64,000 nucleotides of DNA from Polytrichum commune (lineage: Eukaryota > Streptophyta > Polytrichopsida > Polytrichales > Polytrichaceae): assembly GCA_950295325.1 (NCBI GenBank), contig OX485806.1, positions 19,654,001 through 19,718,000 of the forward strand, given 5' to 3'. Made by a program: the position numbers and the translations under genes. This document shows positions 47,011 to 58,279 of this stretch, piece after piece. Numbering within the stretch: the first letter of the stretch is position 1; every line of letters begins with the position of its first letter. The notes beneath the pieces are model-generated. The model made no database searches, had not been told where the DNA came from, and worked only from the letters and a program-made list of their open reading frames with translations.

Positions 47011-47953
47011 CCAAGGACCACAAGGCCCAAATATACTGTTTTGGAAGGTTAAACTTGCTATAAAAAAATTATCTTACAAAAAGTAAAATTCTTTGTATTT
47101 CCTTAATGTCAATGAAATTCTGCAAGATTTTGGGAGCCTTCTTGTCATTTACCTTGAAACCATGTGATTAGGTCCCCTTTACACGAGGGGTAGATGCCTT
47201 CAAAATCTGAAGCCAATTCACATGAAATGACTCAGGCCAAGAAGGGAGGAAGCTCTGACACGGCCTCAAGGAAGCAATATATTTTGTATCTATTTTGGTC
47301 CAACCGATTCTTTTCCCTTGGGTTGAGTAAGTTTTCGTCATCACAATTTCACCTCATTAAGGTAGATGGGTCTTGAGTGGCTCGTTTTCTTAATCGAACC
47401 CCTATCTTTGATTGGTATGTGATTGGTATGTAGTTCGGTGACGATCAAAGAGAGAACATTAGAGACACTTGTTTGTAAGAGATTGAACTACATCTTCAAT
47501 AACTACTCTATACTCAATAGTGAACACAACTGGGAGGATCTATGTATCCGATTAAGAAATCAACAAACATGCACTTCCGATACCCTTAACTAAATCAGGG
47601 TAGGTTTGATTTTTTAATCCGGTTTTTGCATATGTTATTTTATCGTAGATTTGTTGATGTAGCACACGTTTTTGTTCTGTAAATCTAATCGGTAGAAGTT
47701 GGAGAACATGAGAAACGAACCAAATCACACCCACGTACCTTAGAATATGAAATTAAGAGAATGACCTTGACTCCATCATGTCAAAAGTCTTAGAGTTAAT
47801 ATAGTGGATTAGACTAATCATGTACAGGGATCAACACATGCCAAAGCCCCAAATTGGCCTTGACTCCTCATATAGAGCGGCCGTCACTTGAGTTTCAACG
47901 AAAGTTGCTTGAAGCAAACCTCGATGTAATAACCAGTCGATCACTTTGAGGAC
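47011..47953. other. No gene seen; family E piece
   Basis: A reversed family E fragment lies at 47400-47560 (GACACTTGTTTGTAAGAGATTG). The rest is unassigned. Confidence 0.5.
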
Positions 47954-48400
47954 CAATGAGGGGGGAGAACTGACCGCTAAGTTACAGATGAACTGATTGA
48001 GTTTGAGGAATAACTGGTGAAAGTTCAAGACTTTCTTCAGGAAATTTACCCATTATTTAAAAAAGAATCTAAAGAATGTTCATTGAATTCTTGAAGAAAA
48101 ACCGAAAGATCGCAACATGTAACCGGATGCCCCGAACGGCAGTTAGTTAGAGATGAAGCGGTTGAGTTTGAGAAATAACCGGTTGACGTTCAAGACTGCA
48201 GGAAAATTACTGATCACTTTAGAGGAATTTATAGAATGTACCCCAATTTAATAAAGGAAAACCGAAGGATGTCAACATGTAACCGATTGGACTTGCAAAC
48301 ACTAGGATCTCAACCGATTATGCCCAAAAATCTCCCCGATCACTGACCGGATGGACTTGGAAGCACTAGGATTTTGACCGAAAATTCTCCCGGGACACTG
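47954..48400 (+). mobile_element. hAT-like MITE family C, double copy
   Basis: Starts CAATGAGGGGGGAGAACTGA, runs through one copy up to AACCGGATGCC, restarts with GTTAGAGATGAAGCGGTTGA, and ends ...CTCCCCGATCACTG followed by a second, shorter end CCCGGGACACTG. It is therefore a partial tandem or nested duplication of the family. Confidence 0.7.
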
Positions 48401-49530
48401 TTGAGGATCCAAGCGGTCAAATTACAGACAACTGTATTAAAAAGCTCAGAATGTAGAAGTGAGCAGTGATCCACGAGGTCGACTATTCAAAATTCAAGTG
48501 ACAAGACCACTTGCCGACAACTCTATAATGGTGACCCACACATGGTTTTAATTGCTTTGACCCAAAATTTGCTGATGGCATGAGGCTCGACATAAGGTCA
48601 AGGGGTCAAACACGACGCTCAATTGGACTGCCGGGAGTCAATAGGAAGGTCAATCTTCTGCAATTGCGCTGAGAGTGCTGGAATTATAAGAGCCTTGTTC
48701 ACGAGTCAGATTCTATGTCCCGTTGGTGTGAGGACTGCCGCAATATTTTGAGTTTCGCTGCCAAATTTCGATCCAAGTTCTGCACGCAGTAGCAAAAGCA
48801 AGGAGTATCCCAAGCGAGGTCTCTGGTGAGTGCAATTCAAAGTTTTTTTTTTTTTTTCAAATTCTTCCAGGGAACAATTAGGGCATGTGTGTGAGGGAAG
48901 CTAGTTAGGTTAGTTGATATTCGTTGATGTTTTCAACCTACTTCATTGTCTCATCCAATTAGCAATCGTAAATCACACAGATTCATATTTCAAGTCTTCA
49001 GGATTGGAGTAGAGATTCCAAAGTTAGGGTTCAAAGTGAAAGATCGCTCTGCTTTTTATTTATGCGATTACATAAGCTCTCGCAATCGTGTTCACTACTG
49101 CGTGTATTAGTGTCCGATTTTGAGCAAATTCTCCAAACCCACTGTGACACGTATCTTTTGGTGTTGATTCGTAACTATAAACCTTGCCATGTACAACGCA
49201 AATATGGGTGCCCAATTAAGAAAAGTGACCACATAAGGGCTTCTTGTAGTCAGTTTTCATGGACTGAAGTATCGGCGACCTAAATAAAAATAAAAGCACC
49301 TGTACAGAGTTTCCGAAATCATCATCACTTCAACCTCTTACCCATTACATGGATTCCGACTCCCAGATACTCGGAGAACCATACGCATAAATCAATCAAT
49401 CGATGTTTCTGGTGACCTTGAAAATCCACGATTATCAAGGACCTCGTGCGATTCATCCATCTGAAATCCTTCGACTCTCCATCATCACTAACTTCAACTC
49501 CTTCCAAAATTTTCAGGTGCGTGTTCAGCG
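48401..49530. promoter_or_regulatory. Upstream region of the MAPEG gene
   Basis: Less AT-rich than its surroundings from about 48420 onward. It includes a poly-T run (48845-48859) and no recognised coding exon. The promoter and 5' UTR of the gene starting at 49531 must lie here, but I found no certain TATA box. Confidence 0.4.
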
Positions 49531-50534
49531 ATGGAGATGGTACCAGGCTATGGGTGGGTGACTCTGGCGCTCACTATCTATATTCTCCTCAACCAATATA
49601 TGAGTGTCATGGTACGTATTTCTCACTTCCAACACTAGTTTACGTCATGTTGTTTTTTAATTTTTAATTTTAAAAATTGATTCATTTTAAAAATTGCTGT
49701 TGTCGTTGCTACAATGGATGCCAGGCGGGATCTGAGGGCGAGTTCTTGTATAGTTCGACCCATTTAGCAAAACCCTGAATCGGTGAACTTCACATGTGAA
49801 CCACTATAATGTCCAGAGAGGCCATAAACTTCAAGAGATTTTGATGCAAAATGCATTGAATTTCGATTTGTTTAAGCAGTCAGACGCATTTGATCATTAG
49901 CGTCCTACGGGTGTCGTCCAAACCCATAAATTACATCTTCGCTTCATTTGATGGACAATGCAACCCAAGAGATTATATTGAACAATACGAAAGCATCGTG
50001 GATACTAGGGTTTAACTTCCGCAGGCAAACATAAATCCGTGACGAATGAGTTCATTCTAACCTTCTTTTGACGTTGAATCAACCCGTGTAACGCTTCTAC
50101 GGTCCCTCCCCCCATGCTAGTGATTCGGAACAACGTCATACTGATTTTGTATTTAATTTTTTTGGGTGTAATTTCAGGTCGGAATGGCTCGCGAGAAGTA
50201 CAATGTGCCCTACCCGACGATGTACGCCCTCGAGAGCGAAAACAAGAACGCAAAGGCGTTCAATTGTATTCAAAGAGGCCACCAAAACTGCCTCGAGTTT
50301 CTGCCCATCTTCTTCGCCATGCTCCTCGTGGGCGGCCTCCAGTACCCTCGATTCGCGGCTTTCTTCGGCTTCGTGTACATCGTCGCTCGATTCCTTTACT
50401 TCCGCGGCTACTCGACCGGGAACCCCGCCTCCCGTTACGGCTCAGGCGGCCAATTCCATTTCCTTGCACTCCTCATGCTCCTCGGTTGCACCATCGGGTT
50501 CACGCTTCACCAATTCTTCCCACAATACGTTTGA
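49531..50534 (+). CDS. Microsomal glutathione S-transferase 3 (MAPEG family)
   Basis: Two exons, 49531-49611 and 50178-50534, join in phase 0 (donor GTACGT, acceptor TTTCAG) to give 145 aa, normal for MGST3 (about 140-155). The family are trimeric membrane proteins of ER or outer membranes that conjugate glutathione or reduce lipid peroxides. The first helix (about 9-27) is in exon 1. Exon 2 begins VGMAREKYNVPYPTMYA, then has the MAPEG signature FNCIQRGHQN (55-64), a second helix (65-82), and an ARFLYFRGYSTG segment (97-108) with the conserved Arg98, Tyr101 and Tyr105. The last helix ends near the C-terminal YV. Exon 2 is more GC-rich than its surroundings. Poly-A signals AATAAA lie at 50751-50756 and 50776-50781. 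Decayed copies of its tail follow. Confidence 0.95.
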
Positions 50535-50769
50535 GGGGATTACAATATCTGTTGCCAAGAGTTTTGAGTGAGGAGCAGTAGTTGCCATTACGTAGTAGTA
50601 CTACTTCAACTTGGTCGGTCTGCATCTCGCAGACTTCGCGCAAATAGATTATGAAAAATCTTTTCTTCAAATTTTGATACCACATTGATTCTAGGGCTTA
50701 GTCAGTGACACTGGAAGGTTGATCATTGTGGACTTTGGAGGCCACTTTGAAATAAATATCATGATTTTG

Positions 50770-51905
50770 TCGCCCAATAAATAGGCTTATCAGTTACATG
50801 TTTCCTTTACTCCTCATGGCTCCTCGACCTGCAACCCTACCTCAAGATTCGGCTTGGGCAACCGATTCCATTTCCTTGAGCTCCACCAATTCTTCCCACA
50901 ATCTGTGTTCGAGGGAGCTCGAATATTTGCCAAAGTATGAGTGGGAGTAGCATTGGTACTGCTGGAAGTAATTGTTGGTCTGCATCTCATAGAACTTGGT
51001 ACAAGGCGGTGCAAATTGAATACCAGAAATTTTTCTTCGAATTTTGATATCACATTTCGAGTTTATAGATTTAGTCATTGATACAACAAATGGGGGTTGA
51101 TTGTGAATGACGAGGTCAAGAGCTGCAACTTGAAATCTATTTGAACGGAATACCATGATTTTGGGTTTTAATAAACAATGACATGGACTATGCTGACATG
51201 GATTATGACAAGGATCAGATCGTGTGGCCAATTTCATTGCTTTGTGCTCCTTGGTTGCACCATTGCTTTTCACGCTCCACCGACTATTCCCACAATATGC
51301 ATTTGAGGGATTCAAATATTAATTGCCAAAGTTTGAGTAGTAGTAGTAAGTAGTAGTAGTTGTACGACACCGATTAAGGTGTTAAGTGTCACTTACTGTT
51401 TGGAGGTACGCATTGCTATAACTTGTTATTGTTACTTTAAATATTCATCAAGTCAAGATGGTAATGTTCTACAGTGTCCAAACAACCAATCTGACTTATG
51501 TTGGTATGAAATGAAATCCATAGCACAACGTAACTATGAATAGCAAGTGACACTAAATACCATAAATGGTGTAGTACTAATAGCACTTGAACTTCTTGGT
51601 CTGCATCTTGTAGACTTGATATAACTTGGCGGTGCAAAAAATTTACTAGAATCTTCTTCAAATTTTGACATCACTTTTGAAGTATAGGCCGTACTAGTCA
51701 TTGATACAACAAAGGAGGGGGGGGGGGGGGGTTGCTTGTGAATCGTAGAGTCAAGAGCTGCAATTTGAAACGGTTTTGAATGAAGCGTCATGAATTTGCT
51801 TTCCATAACTATGACATGGACTACGAATGAGTTTGCATTTCCTTTACTTATGTGGCTTTTTGATTGGAAAGCCTAGCTCAAGGTTCGGTTCGGCAGGGCA
51901 ATTCC
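50770..51905 (+). pseudogene. Tandem decayed copies of the MAPEG gene tail
   Basis: After the gene, pieces of its last exon and 3' UTR recur in the same orientation. Copy 2 (about 50810-51165) has GGCTCCTCGACCTGCAACCC, CGATTCCATTTCCTTGAGCT, CACCAATTCTTCCCACAATC and a diverged UTR with TTGGTCTGCATCTCATAGA. Copy 3 (about 51170-51790) has CAATTTCATTGCTTTG, CTCCTTGGTTGCACCATTGC, TTCCCACAATATGCATTTGA and the same UTR blocks, interrupted by a MITE. Copy 4 (about 51800-51905) keeps only the AGGTTCGGTTCGGCAGGGCAA piece. None retains the N-terminal half, and the coding parts have frameshifts. They are 3'-end duplications, not processed copies, because no poly-A tail was seen. Confidence 0.85.
51362..51573. 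mobile_element. Family B-like MITE inside MAPEG tail copy 3
   Basis: Ends TACGACACCGATTAAGGTG and CACCATTTATGGTATTTAG (right end, complement), continuing TGTCACTTACTG/TGTCACTTGCTA, flanked by TA. About 210 bp, inserted between the AGTAGTAGT run and the CACTTGAACTTCTTGG block of the duplicated 3' UTR. Confidence 0.7.
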
Positions 51906-52409
51906 AAATCGTTGATGGTCGATTTCTCCAGTTAGATATGTTTGGTTGTTTGGGTCCAGGTTGATACTGGGCTAGGGCTAACACTAGTAGAGAAATTATG
52001 CCTACCTGGCATGCAGTTGCTAAACGATTGCATATTTGTTTTTTTTGGTTTAGCACAGGAATTTGGGGGTGTGTAATATACCATTGGAAAGGTCTTGAAA
52101 ATACATTTCCAACAGTATATTACATGTCAAATTATTTAAAAAAATTGCATCCACAAAAAGAAAAAGAAAAAATGTAGTCGTTTAGCGACTGCAGATAAGG
52201 CTGGTCAAAAGAACCGCAACTGATTTTGGCTGCAGTTTTTTTGGGCATACATGCCCTTTCCCACCTAATTCTACCCAAAGTATTTATCTCGAGTATTAGA
52301 GTAGGGACGCCCATAACTGGCCACTTAAGAGATCATGTGCCAAATTTGAAGGGGTATAAGGTGGTGCAAATTTTCCCCTTGTAAAAACATAGAAATGAAG
52401 AGGACTGCA
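51906..52409. other. No gene seen
   Basis: Unassigned intergenic sequence. Confidence 0.5.
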
Positions 52410-52670
52410 AATTTTCGATAATTTTATTCCTTAGTTGAAATCAACATGAGTTTTTGAAACCAAAAGTTGGTTCGAACATATTAGCAATATTTAGAGTCTG
52501 TGATAACCGCTCATTTTAATCACTCATTCCTCCTCACTTTAGCACTCAAAACCAAGACATGTGTCTTGATCAAAATGCAGTCCTAGCCTGATTGGAATTC
52601 CCATACCCTATAGATTCTCGATGGGATCCTGATCGGGAATAGGTGCCTCTACTACATATAAAAATACATG
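52410..52670 (-). repeat. Dispersed repeat family J, copy 2 (reverse)
   Basis: CTCCTCACTTTAGCACTCAA, then CATGTGTCTTGATC, then CCTATAGATTCTCGATGGGA correspond in reverse to 34570-34975. Confidence 0.65.
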
Positions 52671-53782
52671 GAGTTTTCCACCTAAGCACATTTATAGTGC
52701 CAGACCTAGTTGGATGCCTACATGGCAGATGCTAATTAAGAGCCACCATATCCACTGAGGCTGGCTGCTCCAAAGAAGCTCCGCTCCAGGTTTGGCGTAG
52801 AACTTCACAACAAAAACTCATTATGTAATTGTCTGCAACACAAAAAGTATGTTGGGTAGTTGATGTGTGAGGAGGAGCCTGGTCCATTACATAATAACGC
52901 TGATGTAATATATTCAAGCATGCCTGCGTGGTAACAAATTAAGTGAAGGAAGAGTTTTCTTTGGAGCTGATGGATCGGAGGAATGTTATTGTCAATCTGC
53001 AGAAGAATTCTGGAGACGAAGCAACTTATATATACATTTGTTTCGGGTCTTGCATATTCCGAGAGCTTGGATTCTGCAGGTGAAGATCACTTTGAAGGGT
53101 TGAATCTTCAGTGCAATGGGATTTTGATCTGTGAGATTGTCCACTTTCATACTTGAATTGAAGAGGATTATTTGCAGTGTGGCTTCGATACATGTCTAAT
53201 GCGACGGCCATGTCACCGTCATGTCTGCTTCGAGTGACGAATGTCGGGCCAAAGAGATTACTCTTGCCTTGCACTTAAGAGGCGGAAGAGGATGACTGCA
53301 TCGACATTCTCGTCAGCTTTCTCGTGCTGCCTTGCCTGTGGGGCACCATCGTGAAGTTGTTCACAGAAAGTATGAAGTTCCGTGATCGATGTTTCCGCAC
53401 GTCTCAAAATTCACTCTTCACCCTCTTTGTCATGGAGATGCGGTACTCTTCACAAGTGGGATTTCGACCGTAGGATGAGAAAAATTACCAGACCATCATC
53501 ACTGCTGTAATTAAACCCTGAGATTGTCAGTCCATCGCACAATTGAAGTCGGAAAATATGTATGTAGGTTGTTGCTGCATCGCACTATGAAGGTCTGGCT
53601 ATCTTCATTCCATTCCCACTTCCCAAGGTAGCCAAAGGAATGAAACATATTAGAAAATTCCCAGCAAGAAGAGAAAGAAAACTCACCTTGGCTTGCTAGA
53701 GTTCTCTGCTTTGTTTTGTGGCTCTTGACCAGAGATTGTCGGCCCAGTGAATGCAGGGCACTAGAGATTCAACAAGAATGCG
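52671..53782. other. GC-richer interval, no assignable gene
   Basis: Base composition at 52960-53760 is closer to that of the genes. A minus-strand frame at 53026-53274 (82 codons) is open, but the frame is broken just upstream and no domain is recognisable. It might be an exon of an unknown gene or a pseudogene; I cannot support either. Confidence 0.35.
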
Positions 53783-53795
53783 CACCTGACCTCTT

Positions 53796-53990
53796 TCTTT
53801 TTTCTTTTTTTTTTGGAGACAGAAGGCCGACATGCCAGCGCCAAAGCACGGGAGGCAGTTAACCACCTGGCAAGTTTTCCGTCAAGTAGAGAGGAGATTT
53901 CACAGTCGGGATTCGAACCGCCAACCTCTTCCTTGAGATTTGGGTATCTCTCCACCATCGTCCGGTGGTTTAAGGTCATCCCAGACCACT
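53796..53990 (-). mobile_element. tRNA-derived SINE, complete copy
   Basis: Read on the minus strand, the 195-bp body starts AGTGGTCTGGGATGACC, has an A-box-like start and a perfect B box GGTTCGAATCCCG followed by ACTGTG, and ends in an A-rich tail (T-rich on the + strand, 53796-53814). It is flanked by a perfect 13-bp target-site duplication, CACCTGACCTCTT, at 53783-53795 and 53991-54003. The duplication marks this as a recent retroposition. A diverged relative is at 12398-12541. Confidence 0.92.
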
Positions 53991-54147
53991 CACCTGACCT
54001 CTTGGTTGTCTAAGAACTAGGACCAAGTGTGAAATGTAGATACCTAAAAGTCTAGCTATTAGCTGTTGAGCCCGAAACCCACTTTGCAATGTGAACAGGG
54101 ACCCCTTACAAGTAAAAGTCAACTCTTAGCAAAAAACAATCATCTTA

Positions 54148-54732
54148 GGGCCGCTTTATATTAGGGCCCATTTGGAGTAGAGCCCACTTGGACTTGAAGT
54201 GGGCCTTAACTTTAGCCCTACTTTACAAAGTGGGCCGTTGAGTGGGCCTTGCAATATAAAGTCCATAGGCCCACTTGTAGGGCCCAAATTGGAAATTCTA
54301 CTTTAAAGTGGGCCTTCCAAATGGGCCTAGGGACTTCATATTGTAAGGCCCAATCCACGGCCCACTTTGTCTTAAATGAATTATGCCCTTGCTTGAACTA
54401 AAGTCATAAAGTCATAAAGTCATAAAACCATAAAGTCGTAAAGTCATAAAGTCATAAATGACTATATGACGGAAGTTGGGTGAAGTGGGCCATAGATGCG
54501 AAGTAGGTCTTCATAAACCCTCGACCCATTTTTTTGCCTTCGGCCCACTTTTTTCCCTCCAAAACGCCACCATGTCACCCGCCACGCAAGCTTTAGGAGA
54601 AGTGGGCCCACTCTCAATATAAAGCCCTTGGGCCCATATTAGGGCCCATTTGGGCAATCTAAGCACTCTCATTGGTTGATGCCTAGGGTTTGGAAATGGG
54701 CCCTAGAAATGGGCCCTAATATAAAGTGGCCC
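54148..54732. mobile_element. Tourist-like MITE family L
   Basis: Ends GGGCC(G/A)CTTTATATTAGGG, continuing CCC: a 22-bp inverted repeat with one mismatch. TTA precedes it; TTTA follows, so the duplication is worn. GGGCCCATTT-type motifs recur throughout, and an 8-bp minisatellite (AAAGTCAT, about eight units) lies at 54400-54460. 585 bp. Confidence 0.8.
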
Positions 54733-54773
54733 TTTAACTTAGCTAATGTTAGGTGGGAATGGGGTGTAAGTTA

Positions 54774-55283
54774 GGGCCGGGCCACTTCACACACGAGCCA
54801 AGAGCCGTGACCATGAAATTGTGAGCCCAAAAGAAAGTGTCCAAAGGCCATTCCAACACACCTCCAAAATCATGTAGTGTGGTCATGGATCCTCAAGTGA
54901 AGTGTGAAGTCATATGTGACCGGGCCCTCAACCAAATGCTATTTCAATGAATTTGTATTCATGCGGGTCCTCACACATGATAAAAATAAAATAAATCAAC
55001 GGTTGTGAGTGTCCGGAGTGCCATGGTCTCCTGGTTTTGTGTTAAGCCTACCTCCAAGAGGCGGTTTTTGAAAATAATCCAAGTGACCATGAAACATGAT
55101 CCATGTGATGCCATGTAGGAAACCACGTAGACTTTACATCCATCTTGCACTCACATACTCCGTTGGTCCCTCAAGCGGAGTGTGAAGTGAACTTGGACCG
55201 GGTCTGCCTTTTCCACCAATGAAAGTGCTTGAAGTGTAATGGTCACGACTCACGGGCCCTCAGTCTCGTGTGTGAAGTGGCCC
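54774..55283. mobile_element. Tourist-like MITE with GGGCCACTTCACACACGAG ends
   Basis: Left end GGGCCGGGCCACTTCACACA (a GGGCC is doubled); right end TGTGTGAAGTGGCCC. TTA lies on both sides (54771-54773 and 55284-55286). 510 bp. Its right half is the sequence amplified in the tandem triplication at 4714-6198. Confidence 0.85.
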
Positions 55284-55650
55284 TTAGATATTTTGCTCCT
55301 TTGAGTTGGTGCCGACTGGTCTTACCGTGGTAAAGGGGTCCAATAAGAATATGCCCCCAGCATATTTATGGTCAATTCATTTCAATTGGATCGTACCAGA
55401 TTAAATTGGAATTATTAATGTTGAACCCAAAGTTCAATTAAATAAAGAAAGTCAAAGTTCTTTCACAATGGAGTCGACTGCATTTTGACTTTTTGGTAAG
55501 AATGATGAGGCCCAAGTCAATGAGATACATATCTGGTCTTCTCATGTTCTTTAATTTGCATCCCTAGCTAGGCCAAGGAGTTTGAAGGGCCCAATTTTAT
55601 TTCATGATGTCATTTAGGTTTTCAACATGTTTAGAAAACATGTCTTCTTA
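55284..55650. other. Spacer, nothing recognised
   Basis: AT-rich, with no motif. Confidence 0.5.
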
Positions 55651-56588
55651 GGGCTGGTTTACACCATGAACCATGAAGTCTAACCATGGAAGATGGCCTT
55701 TTCCCATGGTCCAACTTTTATGGTCCGATTTAAAAAAAAATCAATTTACAAAACCTTTGGGCCCCTCATTAGGTGTAAACCGAATGTGAACCAAGGAAAA
55801 TGACCATGCACCCAAAAAGTGAATGTGCTGATTTTTTTTAATATATGTCCAAAAATGGCATTTTTGAAAAAAAATAATTCAAGTTTGACCATTCTCTTGT
55901 CTTCTCTTGGGCTTCACTTGTCTTCACTTCTTGTTAAATGTGTTGAAGATGTGGCTTGCAAATCTTCTCACAACAATTCTTAAAAAAAAATGAGCGATTT
56001 AGTTTGTACATGTGACATGTAATTTACATGTGACATGTACCTTGTGTTGTACGTTGAGCATTATTTGTAACCCGCTTCACCATGTCTACTCAAATTCTTG
56101 AGTTCTAGATGTCCCACATTGTTTGATGAAACATGTGGGAGCAAGTTTAAGGGGTAGGGTACGGAAGCAATGGTATGTCTCATGGGTTGTGCTATGATCT
56201 AGATGCATGGAGGGCGGACTTGCTTCATCACATAGATGTTGAAAAGTGTGTCTTGTGAGCCTTTATCTTGTGGGAAGAGTTGTATATAAAGCCCCCAAAA
56301 AAAATTCATTAAAAATTATATATTTATATAATGGCACTTCTTTGCCATGGGCTCTTGCCTTTTCTTACCAAACCACCTCTCTTGTCTCTCTCACCGCAAA
56401 ACCAATTGGACTATGTCAGTGTATTGATTAGCACTTAAAATATGAATTTTGGGGACCTAGACCTCCATGGTCACTCTACAATTTTTTACTTGATGTAAAT
56501 CGAAGTGGTCCCTAGAGGATTTCAATAGCCAATCAACGCTCTTATAGCGCCCTGGGACGTCTTCCTGGTCCATGGTGTAAATCGGCCC
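55651..56588. mobile_element. MITE family A, long copy
   Basis: Ends GGGCTGGTTTACACCATGAA and, at the right, CCATGGTGTAAATCGGCCC, with TTA on both sides (55648-55650 and 56589-56591). At 938 bp it is twice the length of the other copies. About 500 bp of unrelated AT-rich sequence (roughly 55830-56330) separates two parts that align with copy 1, so it probably carries a second insertion. Confidence 0.85.
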
Positions 56589-56769
56589 TTAGTATAAGTT
56601 CTTAGTTCCATGCCTAGTTACATATCACTCAAACATAGATATCCATATTGATGTTGTGTTTGATTTAGGTACGTCTACCTTAGATTGATTCAAGGCTCTT
56701 GATGCTAATTTAAAAGTAGTGTCAACTAAATACAACAATTTTCCATTTTTCATCATGCTATAATATTAG

Positions 56770-56965
56770 CTTGAACTTGTGCTGACCTAATTTATTGCAC
56801 CCATGGATATGAATTAATATCCTGGATGAATCCAACCCCATATATCCATGCAACCATTTGTCCAAACCCTATAAGCTTTCCATGGCCATGTGTACCCTCC
56901 ATGTACATGTATGCCCATGCTCATGCTCATAAGACCACATGGCTTGCCACCATTCAATTGACATT
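56770..56965 (+). repeat. CATG-rich dispersed repeat, copy 2
   Basis: Same order of blocks as 28328-28520: CTGGATGAATCCAACC, then CCATGCAACCAT, then a run of CCATG/ACATG/CCCATG units, then CACATGGCTTGCCACC. Confidence 0.6.
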
Positions 56966-58279
56966 TAAGTCAAGGTGGGATTATCAAGGTGGTCCAAAAC
57001 CCTGGGTCTTCCCTTAAGTCTTTATGAAGACTTCCGACCAACACATTAAATATTATTTATAGGACATAAGTAGCACAAAATAAAATAATGACTCACATTG
57101 AATTTCTACAAAAACAATTTAAAGTGGCCCACACTATTTTCTACTAGAAATTTTGCATGGGTTGAAAAAGAATGTGACCTGCAATAATTATGATTAGGAG
57201 AATTAGTATGGGCTCTAGAAATTTACCAAGACCTACAGTATTAGGACTATTTAGTGTATGCCATTTGTGATCCATAGTGTCACATGCGCAATAATGTCAC
57301 TTACCCTATTTTAAGGCATATGCTAGGTTACACTAATGATCGACAACGTCACCATTAGTGTCACCTCATGATAGTTGGTGTCCAAGTGCGCTTACTAATA
57401 TTGTGGCATGAGTATGTTTAATAATGTTATGAGTTGTATGCTTATGTTACACAATGGTCTACAAGTTGACTAAAGTTTAACAATTGACACTTGGCATTCG
57501 TATGCTCAAGAATATCTTCCTCTTACAAATTAAAATATCAACACATAATGAGGCATTCTTGCCAAGTGAGGAGGAAGAAAGTCAAACGCTTGCAAGAGCT
57601 CTAATTCTCTCTTCAAATACACACAATGAGTCAAGCTATCTCTCACTCCACCACGGGAGAATTCAAGAGTGTAAGAAAGGGGAGAAGAACTCAAGATTTA
57701 TTGCAAAAACATATTATATTCACCTCACACAAGCTCTCTCCACACACTCACTCACAAGACTCGACTTGGCAAGAATACCAAGCCAAGGAGGAGGCTCCTC
57801 ACTTAAGAGCCTTCCTCTCCACATCTAAGATTCATTCATCCAAATCTAAATGAATGAAGCCCAACGGATAAGGTGTGGCCACCGACGCCGCATACCGTGA
57901 CATCCCTCCAAGGCATATATAGCCCCCTATCACCTTGTTTTCCTACCCTCCTCGGCAACCGCACCTTGCATGTGAAACTGGACACTTGGCTTGCACCGCC
58001 TTTGGCAAAGCATCATCCACCCTGTCACCTTATTTACCCAAAAGCAAGTCCTCCCCCCCCCCCCCATCTAGTTTTTGGCCAAGTAGCTTATGTCCAGCCT
58101 GGCAAACCCCACCAATATCATTGAACATGTCTCATATATTCATCTCAAGTACCTATCCTAATGTGCTATGTTGAATGTCATAAGGTAAATGAATTTTCAC
58201 TTAAAAAATTACTTATGTTGACGAATAGCATCATAATGACAATTAGCAGATGTGATAGTTTGAGACCTTTAGGCATCTA
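56966..58279. other. No gene assigned; possible retroelement piece
   Basis: 57480-58120 is GC-richer, with a TATA-like ATATATAGCCCC at about 57917 and a poly-C run at 58050-58063. Short open frames have no motif. It may be part of an LTR or a promoter fragment; this is a guess. Confidence 0.35.

Noticed and set aside
50114-50581. 155- and 122-codon frames on the + strand
   Set aside because: Other reading frames of the MAPEG exon; only the frame from 50178 to 50534 has the family motifs.
50842-51315. 157-codon minus-strand frame
   Set aside because: Antisense to the decayed copies of the MAPEG tail.
53026-53274. 82-codon minus-strand frame in GC-richer DNA
   Set aside because: The frame is broken directly upstream and no splice-linked partner or domain was found; kept only as a note on the interval.
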